From positions 1-28,394 of the forward strand of contig JAJJLU010003840.1 in assembly GCA_023807065.1 (NCBI GenBank): a stretch of DNA of 28,394 nucleotides, read 5' to 3'. Shown here one piece after another: positions 16,657 through 26,571 of this stretch. Made by a program: the position numbers and the translations under genes. The notes beneath the pieces were generated by a model that saw nothing but the letters and a program-made list of their open reading frames with translations, had not been told where the DNA came from and made no database searches. Source of the DNA: Isotricha intestinalis. Taxonomy: Eukaryota; Ciliophora; Litostomatea; Vestibuliferida; Isotrichidae. How positions within the stretch are numbered: position 1 is the stretch's first letter; each line of letters opens with the position of its first letter.

Positions 16657-18253
16657 ATGATGAAAGAAACTTTGATTTCAAATTTCCAATGTTCAAAAAT
16701 ACAATCAATTCTTTCTCAAAAAGGAAATACAATCTCAAACACGAGTATAAATAAATAATAAAAATATAGCTAATCATCAAATTGGGATTTATAATTTAAT
16801 CAAAGGAGAAATAAAAACAATAGAAGAAGAAAGTAATAATTTAGAAGAAATAGAAGATGAAAATGAAGAATATGAAAATGAAAAATTATCTTCTGATGAA
16901 AATGATTTTCCTTTATTAGAACAATATAATAAACAAATAGATTTTTTATCACAAAATATTGAAAAAATAATTTATGAAGTTTATAATAACAATATAATGA
17001 AAAAAAAAGAAAAAATTTATAATAAAGAAATTCAAAATGTAATATTTATATTATTAATTTTTTAGTTTATGAATTTTTGTGGTTTAATGTCAGAAATTTC
17101 AAATTTATATGTTTTAAAAGTATTATCAGAAAAAATTCCAGAAATTATTTTTGAATATAAAAAAACTATATTAAATAATAAATATGTTCTAAATTTAAGT
17201 GTTACAAATGAATTAAATAAATTAAAAAAATTAAAAGAAAAAGAAGAAAACAGTGAAAAAAAAAATAATGAAAATTTCAATTTAATTTTACCTCATTTAT
17301 TAAATGAAATAAAAGAAAATAATGAAGAAGAAGAAATTATAATTATTCGAAAAATTTTAGAAGATTTAATATTAATTAAAGAAAATTTAATAGAATCAAC
17401 AAATGATTTAAATAAAATATTTAATTATTCTTTTCAATTTTTAAAAGATGAAAAAGGAAATAAAATAAAAATAAATTTAGAATTAATTCAAATTGAACAA
17501 TTTAGACAAATTTTATCAGATAATTTTTTTTCTGTTTTATTTATAATAATCAGTAAAAAAAAAATAATAGAATTAAAAAAATTAATAAGAGAAATTCAAG
17601 ATAATCCTTTAAATTGTTCAAAAGAAGAAACAATGAAATTTATTTATTTAATTGAAAATAATATTAATAAAAAAAGAGAAAAAGAAAAAAAATTAGTTAA
17701 TGAATTTGAACAAAAAATGAATAATGGAGAAATTATTTCAATAAATGAAAATTTATCTAATAATCATAATATTGATAATATAAATAAAGACAAAATTATT
17801 AAACCAAATATTATTGTTAAAGAAGAAAATGTTAAATTTTTTGAAAATAAAATTAATAACAATAATATTTTTAATAAGAATATTTTAAATAAAAATATTT
17901 TAGTTAGTAATAATAATAATTTACATATTCAAAATAAAAATAATAATTTAAAAGATAATTATGATATAGATCAATGGGTAAATTATATTGAAGATGATGA
18001 TAAAAAGAAAAAAAGTAAAAAGAAAAAACATAAAAAGTGTAAAAATAAAAATATAAATAATAATAATAATGATAATAATAATAATAAAAATAATATTATT
18101 AATAATAATAATGATAATAATGAAATAAATGAAGAAGAAAAAGAAATTGAAATTATTAAAAATTCTTTATTAAAGAATAGTTGTTATAAATATTCTATTA
18201 GAAAATTAAGACCAAATATAAGTCAAGAATGGATTGAAAAAATTAAAGTATAA
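16657..18253 (+). CDS. Three-exon gene with ultrashort introns; Lys/Glu/Asn-rich protein of unknown function
   Basis: The frame runs through exon 1 (16657-16744, starting MMKETLISNFQCSK), exon 2 (16770-17038) and exon 3 (17066-18253). Removing a 25-nt and a 27-nt GT-AG intron restores one continuous frame of 515 codons including TAA (514 residues). Without splicing, the first intron shifts into stops and the second has an in-frame TAG. Exon 2 reads naturally as protein (for example GIYNLIKGEIKTIEEE and FPLLEQYNKQIDFLSQNIEK). Residues about 120-330 are helical and probably a coiled-coil or all-helical fold. Residues about 330-470 are Asn/Lys-rich and disordered, with a strongly basic KKKKSKKKKHKK block that may be a nuclear localisation signal. 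The short C-terminal block YSIRKLRPNISQEWIEKIKV looks conserved. I do not recognise the family. Confidence 0.7.
16745..16769 (+). other. 25-nt spliceosomal intron (intron 1)
   Basis: It begins GTATAAATAA and ends AATATAG, phase 1 within an ACT (Thr) codon. It contains stops in all relevant readings, and its length is not a multiple of three. Removing it joins exon 1 to a long open exon 2. Confidence 0.7.
17039..17065 (+). other. 27-nt spliceosomal intron (intron 2)
   Basis: It begins GTAATATTTA and ends ATTTTTTAG, phase 0 between an Asn and a Phe codon. Its last codon is an in-frame TAG, so retention would truncate the protein after exon 2. Upstream and downstream frames are the same, as expected for a length divisible by three. 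Confidence 0.7.
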
Positions 18254-18921
18254 TTAATAAAAAAATTTTACAATTAAAAAAAGAAAAAAATTATAAGAAT
18301 ATTAAAATAAAAGAAAATAAATATTTATTTTTTTAATATTTTTTTATTATATAGAATTAATTGTTAAAAATAATTATTTAAAAGATAAACAATATTTTTT
18401 ATATTTTTAATATTTTTTAAACCTGAAATTGAAGTTATAGATATTTTATACCTATATATTTATTTTTTGTTTTTTTACTATTTTATTGTTTCTTTTAAAA
18501 TATTATATTTTAAAAATTTTGCCTTTTATTGTTATTTATTTTATTTTTTTAATTATCTTTCATCCAAAGGTATTTTCACTTGAATTTTTTACTTATATAT
18601 TTTTATAAGTTATTTAAATAAAAAAAGCTTTGATTATTAATTAAAGATCAATTATGTTTTTAAAACATTTTATAAAAAAACCTTGTCAAAATTAAATTTA
18701 AAATGAATTAAAATTAATATGAATAATGTTTTAGTTTCTAACAAATTTTATATTGATGATTATATATTTTTTAAATATACAGAAAAAACTGATTGACAAT
18801 CAATTTTAATTTTATTGATTGAAATGTTTTATTTTTTATAAGAAGAAAATATATAATTAATTTGGTTAAATTAAATACTATTTTGTATATTTCATTTAAT
18901 TTAAAAAAAACAAAATTAAAA
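18254..18921. other. Convergent 3' intergenic region with hairpin
   Basis: It separates the 3' ends of the three-exon gene (plus) and the ENT gene (minus). CAATCAAT (18797-18804) pairs perfectly with ATTGATTG (18814-18821) around a 9-nt loop, about 100 nt from the ENT stop. Otherwise it is A/T spacer with T-runs and no gene. Confidence 0.45.
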
Positions 18922-20274
18922 TTATTTTTTTTTTATTGAATCAATAATTTTTCCCATTCCAATTCCACTTAAAGTCCCTAAAAAAATACCAAGAATAAGA
19001 CAAAAACTAATAGAAGAACCAGCTCTTCCTTTAATATTAATAGGAACCAAAGTCGGAGCAATACCAAATAAAAGTGAAGTAACTAATCCATTAGTTATTG
19101 CACAAAAAATTACACATAAAATAAAAATTAAATTTGTTTTTAATGAATTTGAATTATTTTGATAATAAAAATTAAATGGCATAATAATTAATAATATTAT
19201 TCTTGATAAGGTTAGAATATATATTTTTTTTTTTGTTGGATTAAAAAAAGTTACTAATAATCTTCCTATAGTATCAAATATATTATATATTGTTATTATT
19301 GTATTATTTTTTAAATTTCCATCTAAATTAAATAATTTAAATTCTAAACAAACTCCAGGAAAAACTGAGAAAGTAATTATATATAAAATCACAGTTAAAA
19401 TATTTAAATCTAATAAAATTTTTGTCAAATCTAAAAATGAAACTTCTTTATTTGAAGAAATACTTGATAAAGATTCATCAGAATGCTCACTATTATTTAT
19501 TAATTTTTCAATATTATTAATATCATTATCACTACTATATTCTCCTGATAAAATGAGTTTATTTTTAAAATAATTATTTCTATAAATTAAAATAATAAAA
19601 ACAAGGGAAACAACAATAATAAAAACAGAAATAGAAAAGAAAATAATTCCACTTTTTTTCACAATTGTATCATTTTCACTTTGTTTTTTATTTTTATCTA
19701 TATCTCCAATCGTGAAAATAACAATATATTGAATAATATTCATTAATATTCCGGCAATACCTTGTCCAGTAGACATATTAACTATAATGTCAATAGGGAA
19801 AAAACTAACTAATCCAAAGAATGAACTTTGACATATTGCATTTAATAATCCTTGAAATAATATCATTATAGATGCTATAATTCTATTTGTTAATGAATCT
19901 TTATTTAATGATATTACTGATAAAGGAAGAATAATTAATAATATTCCTGATAATGTTACTGAGAATAATAATTGGGTTTTATAGGTAAATAATTTTTTTT
20001 TGAAAAGAAGAATAAATTGAAATATTATATTTAGTGCAAAATTTAAAAATGGGAAAATAAAAAGAGGGTCTAAACTTGGAATGAAATATATAAAAAACCC
20101 TATATCTGATAAAATTGTATTCCAAGCTAATAAACCTGCTATTCCAAATATTAAGAATGAAAATTTTACAAATTTTCGATTTGAATCATTTCTTTCTGAT
20201 ATTGGAGAATTTTCTCCTATTGAAAATTGTTCTTTATCTTCATCCATTTTTTTAGAAAATACTTTTTTTTTCAA
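18922..20274 (-). CDS. Equilibrative nucleoside transporter (ENT/SLC29 family)
   Basis: A 450-residue protein, the usual ENT length, with a cytosolic N-terminus and about 11 membrane helices. Helix 1 carries the family hallmark as GIAGLLAWNTILSDIGFF (W51-N52; G-x-x-x-L-x-P-W-N in human ENTs, here A instead of P). Helix 8 carries DTIGRLL near residue 331, matching the conserved D-x-x-G-R. NGLVTSLLFGIAPTLVPI followed by GRAGSS (about 392-415) matches the helix 10-11 region. A charged Ser/Asp-rich loop sits between helices 6 and 7, as in the family. ENTs move nucleosides and nucleobases down their gradient, or with protons in protozoa. Purine salvage is essential in parasitic and anaerobic protists, so import of nucleosides from ingested prey is the likely role. 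It may sit in the plasma or food-vacuole membrane. Confidence 0.88.
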   Translation of the reverse strand: MKKKVFSKKMDEDKEQFSIGENSPISERNDSNRKFVKFSFLIFGIAGLLAWNTILSDIGFFIYFIPSLDPLFIFPFLNFALNIIFQFILLFKKKLFTYKTQLLFSVTLSGILLIILPLSVISLNKDSLTNRIIASIMILFQGLLNAICQSSFFGLVSFFPIDIIVNMSTGQGIAGILMNIIQYIVIFTIGDIDKNKKQSENDTIVKKSGIIFFSISVFIIVVSLVFIILIYRNNYFKNKLILSGEYSSDNDINNIEKLINNSEHSDESLSSISSNKEVSFLDLTKILLDLNILTVILYIITFSVFPGVCLEFKLFNLDGNLKNNTIITIYNIFDTIGRLLVTFFNPTKKKIYILTLSRIILLIIMPFNFYYQNNSNSLKTNLIFILCVIFCAITNGLVTSLLFGIAPTLVPINIKGRAGSSISFCLILGIFLGTLSGIGMGKIIDSIKKK

Positions 20275-20919
20275 AATTAATTATTATAAATTAAATTTAT
20301 ATATTTTTCCTAAATATATCTTCAATATATCATTGCTCATAAATATTCATTTTCATTTTTTTAATCTTTGAATTTTTATTTTCTTTCTATAAAGATTTTT
20401 TTCATATTTTTTTGAAATTTATAAAAATAAAGAAATTTCATTATATTAAAATAAACTTTTAAAATAAGGTATTTTGATTATCTAAATATTCTTATTTTAT
20501 AAAAATATCAACTAAAGACTCAAAATAAAATATTTTTTTGAAATATTTTTTTACATTCAATTATAAAAATAACATTTAGGTGTAGGGAATTTTTAACTAT
20601 AAATTAATGTTTTAGTCTCATCTTTGTATTCTTTAATTTAATATTGATTATTTTAAACATTGAAAAATAAAAATTATGAAGGTAATTATTCTATTTTTTT
20701 TGAAGAAGAAAAAGAAAAGTAATACAAATTTTATGTTTTTTGGATTCTCATTTCTATAAGTGAAAAAAATTTATGAAAAACAAAAGATGATTTACAATAT
20801 TCTTGATTTATTATTAGAGATACTCCTAAATATCATTTATTAGAAATGAATTAAAAATTTTTTAAAATTTCTCAGAAAAAATAAAACACTTCCATTATAA
20901 TATTCTAATATTATAATAG

Positions 20920-21331
20920 GATTCCTTTTCTAATCCCTTTAAATTAACTAAATTTTTTATTTTTCAAATTATTAATGTTTCATTTGAAAAACTTCCAACA
21001 TTGGTTTATTATTTATTACTTTTTATAGAATTTTTTTGTTGTATATTCTTTATATTTTATACACTTCTCCAAAACGACTATTCCCTGAAGATTGGTTTTT
21101 GTCTATTATATTTTGTATTTTTAATTTTTTCTAATTATAAAATATAAAAAGATTTTCATTGTTGATTTTTTAGTTTATATTATGTGTTTATGTATTTATT
21201 CATTCATTAAAAAATCAAATATATTTGAATATAGAACTTTTATTTTATCTGAAATATATTTTGAATGTTTTATTTTTATTCTTTTTTATGATTTTTTTAA
21301 TCATTTTTATAGGTCAAAATCATTTATTTAA
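20920..21331 (+). pseudogene. Fragment of a multi-pass membrane protein gene (decayed, or a spliced gene without a found start)
   Basis: Two adjacent open stretches read as hydrophobic protein. Stretch 20920-21144 (75 codons) contains INVSFEKLPTLVYYLLLFIE and QNDYSLKIGFCLLYFVFLIF. Stretch 21125-21328 (68 codons, +1 frame, stop TAA 21329-21331) contains FIVDFLVYIMCLCIYSFIKK and IFEYRTFILSEIYFECFIFI. Together they give about four or five membrane helices. A 37-nt GT-AG segment at 21115-21151 (GTATTT...AAAAAG), phase 0, would join them in frame, so this may be an intron; otherwise a one-base indel would. No ATG opens the first stretch, and upstream sequence (20790-20919) is coding-like but broken by TAA/TGA. 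Family not recognised. Confidence 0.35.
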
Positions 21332-21627
21332 GATAGTAATTTTTTTAAGTATTATTTATTCAAGTTATAAATAATGAAAATAAATATATAATAAATATAA
21401 AAAATAATGTATCACCATTTTTGTTTTAATAAAAAAAATTATAAAAATTTTTGTCCTTAAATATCAAAAACAGAAATTATGAGTTTTTTAATAATATTAT
21501 AATAACCTCAGAATTTAATTATTTAAGTTTGAATTTAATTAATATATCAATTATTATTTAATAATATTTATTTTCTGAATAATTTTTAAAACAACCACAT
21601 AAATCAAATGATAAAATAATTATTTAA

Positions 21628-21676
21628 TTATTTTTTTTTAAATTAATTTAATTTAAATTAATTTAAAAAAAAATAA
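21628..21676. repeat. Near-perfect palindrome, 24-bp arms with a 1-nt centre
   Basis: Bases 21628-21651 are the exact reverse complement of 21653-21676, around T21652. The arms consist of a T9 run, AAATTAATTTAA and the mirrored complement ending in A9. It lies about 130 nt beyond the stop of the OSCA gene and 300 nt beyond the end of the membrane-protein fragment. It could extrude as a cruciform or form an RNA hairpin at the shared 3' ends. It also contains the direct repeat AATTAATTT. Confidence 0.8.
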
Positions 21677-21806
21677 AAAACATTAAAATAAAATTTTACA
21701 TATATCATATAACTCTATTTTAAAATTTATGCAATTATTAAAATAAAAAATAAAAATACTTAAAAGATACCCAAAATAAAATTAATATCATAAACACAAT
21801 TAAAAT

Positions 21807-24788
21807 TTATATACTACTTGAATCATCAAGTTCTTCATTATTATTTATGTCTTTCTCATAATTTTCTTCAACTACTAATCCCTTTTTCTTGCCTTTTTTC
21901 TCTTTTTTATCTTTTTTATCTTTTTTCACCTTAAACATTTGATTATATTTGTTTTGAGCCATTTCACCATAAACAGCAGAAAAAATAGGATTAATATTAT
22001 CAAGATTTTTTTTATTGAATAAATCTTTATTATTGAAAATTTTTTTTTTTCTTCTTCCTTTCTTATTGGCCATCACTCCTAAATTATTTAAGAAATTATT
22101 TGCTAAATCAAATTTAGCTTCATCAGCATTTTTAATTTCTGTTTCTTTTTCTTTGTTATTATCATCTTCATTTTTATAACCTCCAACAGTTAAATTTTCA
22201 TTTTCATTAACATTATTATTATTTTCATTATTATTATCTTGTTTTTCCTGAAATTCATTTACTTTTTGAATTAAATTGGTTTGCATAGAAATAAAATATA
22301 AATTTTGTAAATTTATATGATTTATTTTTTCTTTGGCCTCATCTCCCATTTCTTTGGTTAATAAATCCATACTGACTAATTTATCAATATAAGTAAAGGC
22401 TCCTCTTTTTTGAGTTTTTGGATTTAATCTTTCGTAATCAATAGTAAAGCTTAAATAAGCATCATCATAAGAAATTTTATTTATTCCTGAATATCCTCCT
22501 GAAACATCCCAATCTCTAAGAAAAGTATTATAAGGAATTATTATTAAAACACCATAAAATATTATATTAAATAACTCAAAAAATTTATTTGAAAGTTGCC
22601 CTGCAAAAAAAATATAATTTCCAATTGCCCAGAAGAAAAAACAAAGTACAAAATAATCAATATAAAAAAATGCAATTTGTTCATTTAATTTTTCTGGTCT
22701 TTTATATATTCTAATACATTTAAATTTCTCTATAAAATAATTTAAGATAACTCCTACTAAAGTTATTCCAGGTCCTAAAGGGAAAATAGGCATATAAAAA
22801 AAAGTCATTAAGACTTGTTTACTTAAATTACTATATTGAGAAGAAACTCCCATATCAGGATGTTCAAAATAAGAATTAATTTCTCTTTGAGATAAAGGCA
22901 ATTCTTCTTTTTCATCTTTGTATTTTCTTGTAACGAAAAACCATTTAAATATTTTATTCAAAATTAAATCATAACAAGTTATTGACATTAATGGAGAAAC
23001 TACAGCTCCTACAACAAATGTCATAAACATATTATTTACTAACATTTCATGTGTGTCCCAACCATATTGAATTATATTTGAAGCTAAAGGAATTATTGCA
23101 GAGTTTACAAAAGAAAAAAAAGTTAATTTTATACTCATTGATAAATATTTATATGTATATGTCCAAGGTTTTTCATAATCACCAAATTTAGTAAATAATG
23201 TTTTCATTATAAAATTTATTAATGATGTGACTGCTGTTATTGCAAGTGATAAACCATATTTTAATATTATATTATTTTCTAAATTTTTTTCACTTTTATA
23301 TTGTATATAATTTAATCCCACGACAATTCCAAAAGAAACTCCTATTAATAATATTGTAAATAAAAATAAGATCAATGTTCTCACCAATCTTGATAAAAAA
23401 TTATATTCTAAATGTTCAAATATTATATCTTCTGGTTCTGGACTTAAATCTACTGTTAATTTTGTTGTTTTATTCAATTTTTTTTTTGTATTTTCTTCTA
23501 AACAACATGAACAACAACATAATAGAAATCTTCTATGAAAATTTATAAAAAATTTTAAGAGAAATGTTCTTGGATACAATCTTTCATATTCATTTGCTTC
23601 TTCTTCATAATTAAATGTAATAAATGCTACTCCATTAAAAGTATCTTGAGAATAATCTTCTTCTAATTTTTTTAATTGTGAATGTAATTTATTTTTTTCT
23701 TCTATAAATTCAGAAGTACTTTTTTGTTTTTTGAAACATAAAATTCCTTCTTCATAAAATCCATCATTATCCTTATCTTTTTTTTTTAAAGTTTTATTTA
23801 TTTCTCTTATTTTATTTTTCAAAACGGAAATTTCATATAAATTATAAGTTAAATTAATACTTTTGATTTTTAAATTATCTTGATTTAAAAATTCAATCAA
23901 TTCGTTTTCATCTGTTTTTTCTACAGGAATATCACTGACTAATAAAGTATAATCACTAGGGCTTTGTTCATTAAAATCAATTTCAGCTTTTAAAGCAGAA
24001 GTAAGAGAAACATATAATAAATTAATAATAAATAAAATAATCATAGCAATGAAAGAAATAAAATTAAAATTACAAACAACATTATCAATTTGATTTTGAT
24101 TCGCAAAATCTTTTAATATTTTTATATAAAATAACATAGTTTCTCCATTCCATTTATTCATCCAATCAAAGGAAGTATATTCATATTCATCGGAATTTAT
24201 AAAATTTACACAATATTTATTATTAGTTTCCATATTATTTTCTATTGTGTATTCAGTATAAAATTCAGTACAATATTTAAATAAATGAGAAGCATAAATA
24301 TTACAAATAATAATATATGGTAATGAGCAAATAATAAATAAACCTAATAAATTTATTATTAAATATTGTTGGAATATAAAAAATAAATATAAGCCAACTC
24401 CACATTTAGCTAATTCTTTTGGATTTATTGAATAATCATATTTTTCAATAACTCCTTTTGTTTCTTCAGGAAGGAAGCAATCATTACAAAAATTTATTAT
24501 TTTGTCTGTCTGAATTTTTTTTGGAATATTTAATATTTTTTTTGCATTTCCATGTATTTTCGCTTTCTCTATTGTTCCTGGTTGATCTAAATTATCTTCT
24601 ATTAAATCTTCATCTAAATCATCTTCATCTTCAGCTTCATCTTCTTCTTTGTTTATTTTTTCCTCGACTTCTTCTTTTGGTGATATTATTTGAAGCTTTT
24701 GTTTTGAATAATCTTCCTCTTCGTTGATTAATGTATTTGTCTTTTTTGGTTGAGTTGAGTTTTGATTATCTAAATTCGGATTTTCCAT
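21807..24788 (-). CDS. OSCA/CSC1/TMEM63-like mechanosensitive cation channel
   Basis: A 993-residue protein with the OSCA/DUF221 layout. An acidic N-terminal region (about 22-66) precedes a first helix group (about 130-165) and another helix (about 236-268). A cytosolic domain of about 165 residues follows, with the RRM-like start DYTLLVSDIPVEKTDENEL and NGVAFITFNYEEEANEYE at its far end. The inter-helix signature LSPEPEDIIFEHLEYNFLSR (about 448) matches the A-PEP-x-D-I-x-W-x-N motif, with E-H in place of W-N. About seven more helices run to residue 765, including FPLGPGITLVG. The tail of about 200 residues is charged, with a KKDKKDKKEKKGKKKG run. Family members are hyperosmolality- or stretch-gated, Ca2+-permeable channels of plasma membrane or endosomes. 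Osmotic sensing in an unwalled cell is the likely role. Four clustered cysteines (CCCSCC, near residue 420) might be acylated. Confidence 0.82.
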   Translation of the reverse strand: MENPNLDNQNSTQPKKTNTLINEEEDYSKQKLQIISPKEEVEEKINKEEDEAEDEDDLDEDLIEDNLDQPGTIEKAKIHGNAKKILNIPKKIQTDKIINFCNDCFLPEETKGVIEKYDYSINPKELAKCGVGLYLFFIFQQYLIINLLGLFIICSLPYIIICNIYASHLFKYCTEFYTEYTIENNMETNNKYCVNFINSDEYEYTSFDWMNKWNGETMLFYIKILKDFANQNQIDNVVCNFNFISFIAMIILFIINLLYVSLTSALKAEIDFNEQSPSDYTLLVSDIPVEKTDENELIEFLNQDNLKIKSINLTYNLYEISVLKNKIREINKTLKKKDKDNDGFYEEGILCFKKQKSTSEFIEEKNKLHSQLKKLEEDYSQDTFNGVAFITFNYEEEANEYERLYPRTFLLKFFINFHRRFLLCCCSCCLEENTKKKLNKTTKLTVDLSPEPEDIIFEHLEYNFLSRLVRTLILFLFTILLIGVSFGIVVGLNYIQYKSEKNLENNIILKYGLSLAITAVTSLINFIMKTLFTKFGDYEKPWTYTYKYLSMSIKLTFFSFVNSAIIPLASNIIQYGWDTHEMLVNNMFMTFVVGAVVSPLMSITCYDLILNKIFKWFFVTRKYKDEKEELPLSQREINSYFEHPDMGVSSQYSNLSKQVLMTFFYMPIFPLGPGITLVGVILNYFIEKFKCIRIYKRPEKLNEQIAFFYIDYFVLCFFFWAIGNYIFFAGQLSNKFFELFNIIFYGVLIIIPYNTFLRDWDVSGGYSGINKISYDDAYLSFTIDYERLNPKTQKRGAFTYIDKLVSMDLLTKEMGDEAKEKINHINLQNLYFISMQTNLIQKVNEFQEKQDNNNENNNNVNENENLTVGGYKNEDDNNKEKETEIKNADEAKFDLANNFLNNLGVMANKKGRRKKKIFNNKDLFNKKNLDNINPIFSAVYGEMAQNKYNQMFKVKKDKKDKKEKKGKKKGLVVEENYEKDINNNEELDDSSSI

Positions 24789-25396
24789 TTTTTTTATAAT
24801 TTTTTTTTATACACTATGTAAAATTATGTTATTATTTTGTTTTAATTTTATAATCAAATTTTAAAATATTATAGTTCATATAATTCATTTTTATAAATAT
24901 TTATTCCTTTTGCTCATATTTTAAGTTAATTTAATAAAGTTTTTTGATTGTGGAAATTATATAATTAAATGTGTAAACAATATATTATTTTTTATTATTT
25001 CTTTTATCAATTTATTTATTTCTAATGAAATACAAATTTTATAGTATATAAAGAATAAGATTTATTTAAGCATTTATTACCACAAATATTTAAAAGATTT
25101 ATTTTTTGAATTAGAATTGTCTTTTTTTCAATTATATCAACTATTCTAAATAATCATGGCTTTCAGAGAAGAATTAAAATTATTTTTCTCTTTTTTTATT
25201 ATTAAATCATTATAATTTGAAATTACTTTAAAATTAATGGAAAAGATTTTAATTGGATAATATCCTCCATATCTTAATTACCTAAATTTCTTAGGAATTC
25301 TTTTTCATTTTTAAAATATAAACAACTTTTTTCTTTTAAAAGATTGTTTTATTTAAATTATAATTATAAAAAAAATATTCAAATAAAAAACAAAAA
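24789..25396. other. Divergent promoter region
   Basis: About 600 nt between the starts of the OSCA gene (minus) and the unknown gene (plus). Small mixed-base inverted repeats occur together near 25257-25293: GGAT/ATCC around AAT, and CCTAA/TTAGG around a 5-nt loop. A 19-codon ATG frame starting MAFREELKLFF near 25156 is too short to call. No known promoter motif is recognised. Confidence 0.45.
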
Positions 25397-26176
25397 ATGT
25401 CTAATCAAAACAATAAATTAGATTTATCTTTCAAAGCAAATTATATAAGAACAAAATTACTAATTTTAATAAATAAAGAATTAAACAATAATAATCAAAA
25501 TAAAGACTTTTTAATAAATAGTAAATCAATTGAATCTTATTTTAATGAATTTGAAAATTATGTTATAGTAGAAAGAGATATTATAACAAATTCACAAAAA
25601 GATTATAAAAGATTAAAAGAAAAAGATGAATTACCTCTTTATTTAGTTAAATTAAATTTAAAAGAAAGTTCTCCTATTAATTTAAATGTAGCTAAAAAAT
25701 TGAGATTAACAAAAAATCCTGATTTTTATTCAAAAAAATGTTTAAGTGGAAAATGTGAATTAAATGATTTAGAAAAAGATAAAAAATTAGTTGAAATTAA
25801 TATTAGATATTTAAGAACATTTTGTAACTTGTTAAAAAGTAATAATATTATTATTGAAAGAAAAAATAATGGAATAAGAAATAAAAGCCAAATAATTAGA
25901 AGAAAAAAATTTTCTAGACAAGATTGTAATAACGGTAATTATGAATTAAAAAATTTATTAAATAAAGAAAATAAAAATTATTATAGTTATAATAATAAAA
26001 ATAATGATAATATTATTCAATTACATAAAATGTGGGATACAGATAAAAATTATAATAAAATAAATGATTCTAATATGAAATTTAGAAATAAAAAACATCA
26101 AAGAAATTTAACTTTATTAACTATAATTAATAATAATAAACAATTTATTAAAAATTTAAAATTAGGAAAAGTTTAA
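25397..26176 (+). CDS. Basic Asn/Lys-rich protein of unknown function
   Basis: A 259-residue single-exon gene starting MSNQNNKLDLSFKANYIR and ending with TAA after LKLGKV. The first 155 or so residues look folded: helical, with mixed hydrophobic spacing and a pair C-x4-C (KKCLSGKCEL, about residue 115). The second half is Asn/Lys/Arg-rich and probably disordered, with basic clusters (RRKKF) that could bind nucleic acid or act as a nuclear signal. No membrane segment, signal peptide or known motif was found. The A-rich leader before the ATG matches the leaders of neighbouring genes, which supports the start. I do not recognise the family, and neighbours give no hint of a role. Confidence 0.6.
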   Translation: MSNQNNKLDLSFKANYIRTKLLILINKELNNNNQNKDFLINSKSIESYFNEFENYVIVERDIITNSQKDYKRLKEKDELPLYLVKLNLKESSPINLNVAKKLRLTKNPDFYSKKCLSGKCELNDLEKDKKLVEINIRYLRTFCNLLKSNNIIIERKNNGIRNKSQIIRRKKFSRQDCNNGNYELKNLLNKENKNYYSYNNKNNDNIIQLHKMWDTDKNYNKINDSNMKFRNKKHQRNLTLLTIINNNKQFIKNLKLGKV

Positions 26177-26571
26177 ATTATAATACTTTTCAATTACGTT
26201 TGTATTGTTAAAATATTATGTGATATTGGAAAATAAATAAAAATAAATCCAAAGGTAAATATAAAATAATTTTATATCTAAAAAATATATTAAAATAAAA
26301 GATTTATATATTCTATTTATTTTTCATAAATCAAATAAATAATTTAAAATTTTTAAAACAATTTAAATATTTAAAAATTGTCATTTTATTTATATAAATA
26401 AAGTTTTGTTCCATTAAATATTATTTTTTTTAAAATAAATTCATAAATAAAATAATTGAAATTAAATTATACAAAAAAAATACTAATACATTTTATAATA
26501 TATTATTCATTTAAAAAATAATCATTATAATTTATATTTCTTCATCTCGACTATATTCATTTCTTAATTCA
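26177..26571. other. Convergent 3' intergenic region
   Basis: It lies between the 3' ends of the unknown plus-strand gene and the interrupted minus-strand gene. ACAATTT (26358-26364) and AAATTGT (26375-26381) form a 7-bp inverted repeat with a 10-nt A/T loop. Nothing else stands out. Confidence 0.4.

Larger units (their letters stand above)
20275..21806. other. Intergenic region between two minus-strand genes
   Basis: This 1.5-kb interval lies upstream of the ENT gene start and downstream of the OSCA gene end. It holds the membrane-protein fragments (20920-21331) and the palindrome (21628-21676). The 350 nt nearest the ENT start form an A/T leader with no recognisable promoter motif. A slightly G-richer spot (TTAGGTGTAGGG, about 20577) has no identifiable meaning. 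Confidence 0.45.

Noticed and set aside
17062..17280. Minus-strand 72-codon frame overlapping exon 3
   Set aside because: It is Phe/Ser-rich, a typical antisense reading of Lys/Glu-rich codons, and it overlaps the better supported plus-strand gene.
20081..20371. Plus-strand 96-codon frame over the start of the ENT gene
   Set aside because: It is antisense to the conserved first helices of the transporter and has no domain of its own.
24458..24727. Plus-strand 89-codon frame rich in Leu/His
   Set aside because: It is an antisense shadow of the acidic N-terminus of the OSCA-like protein.
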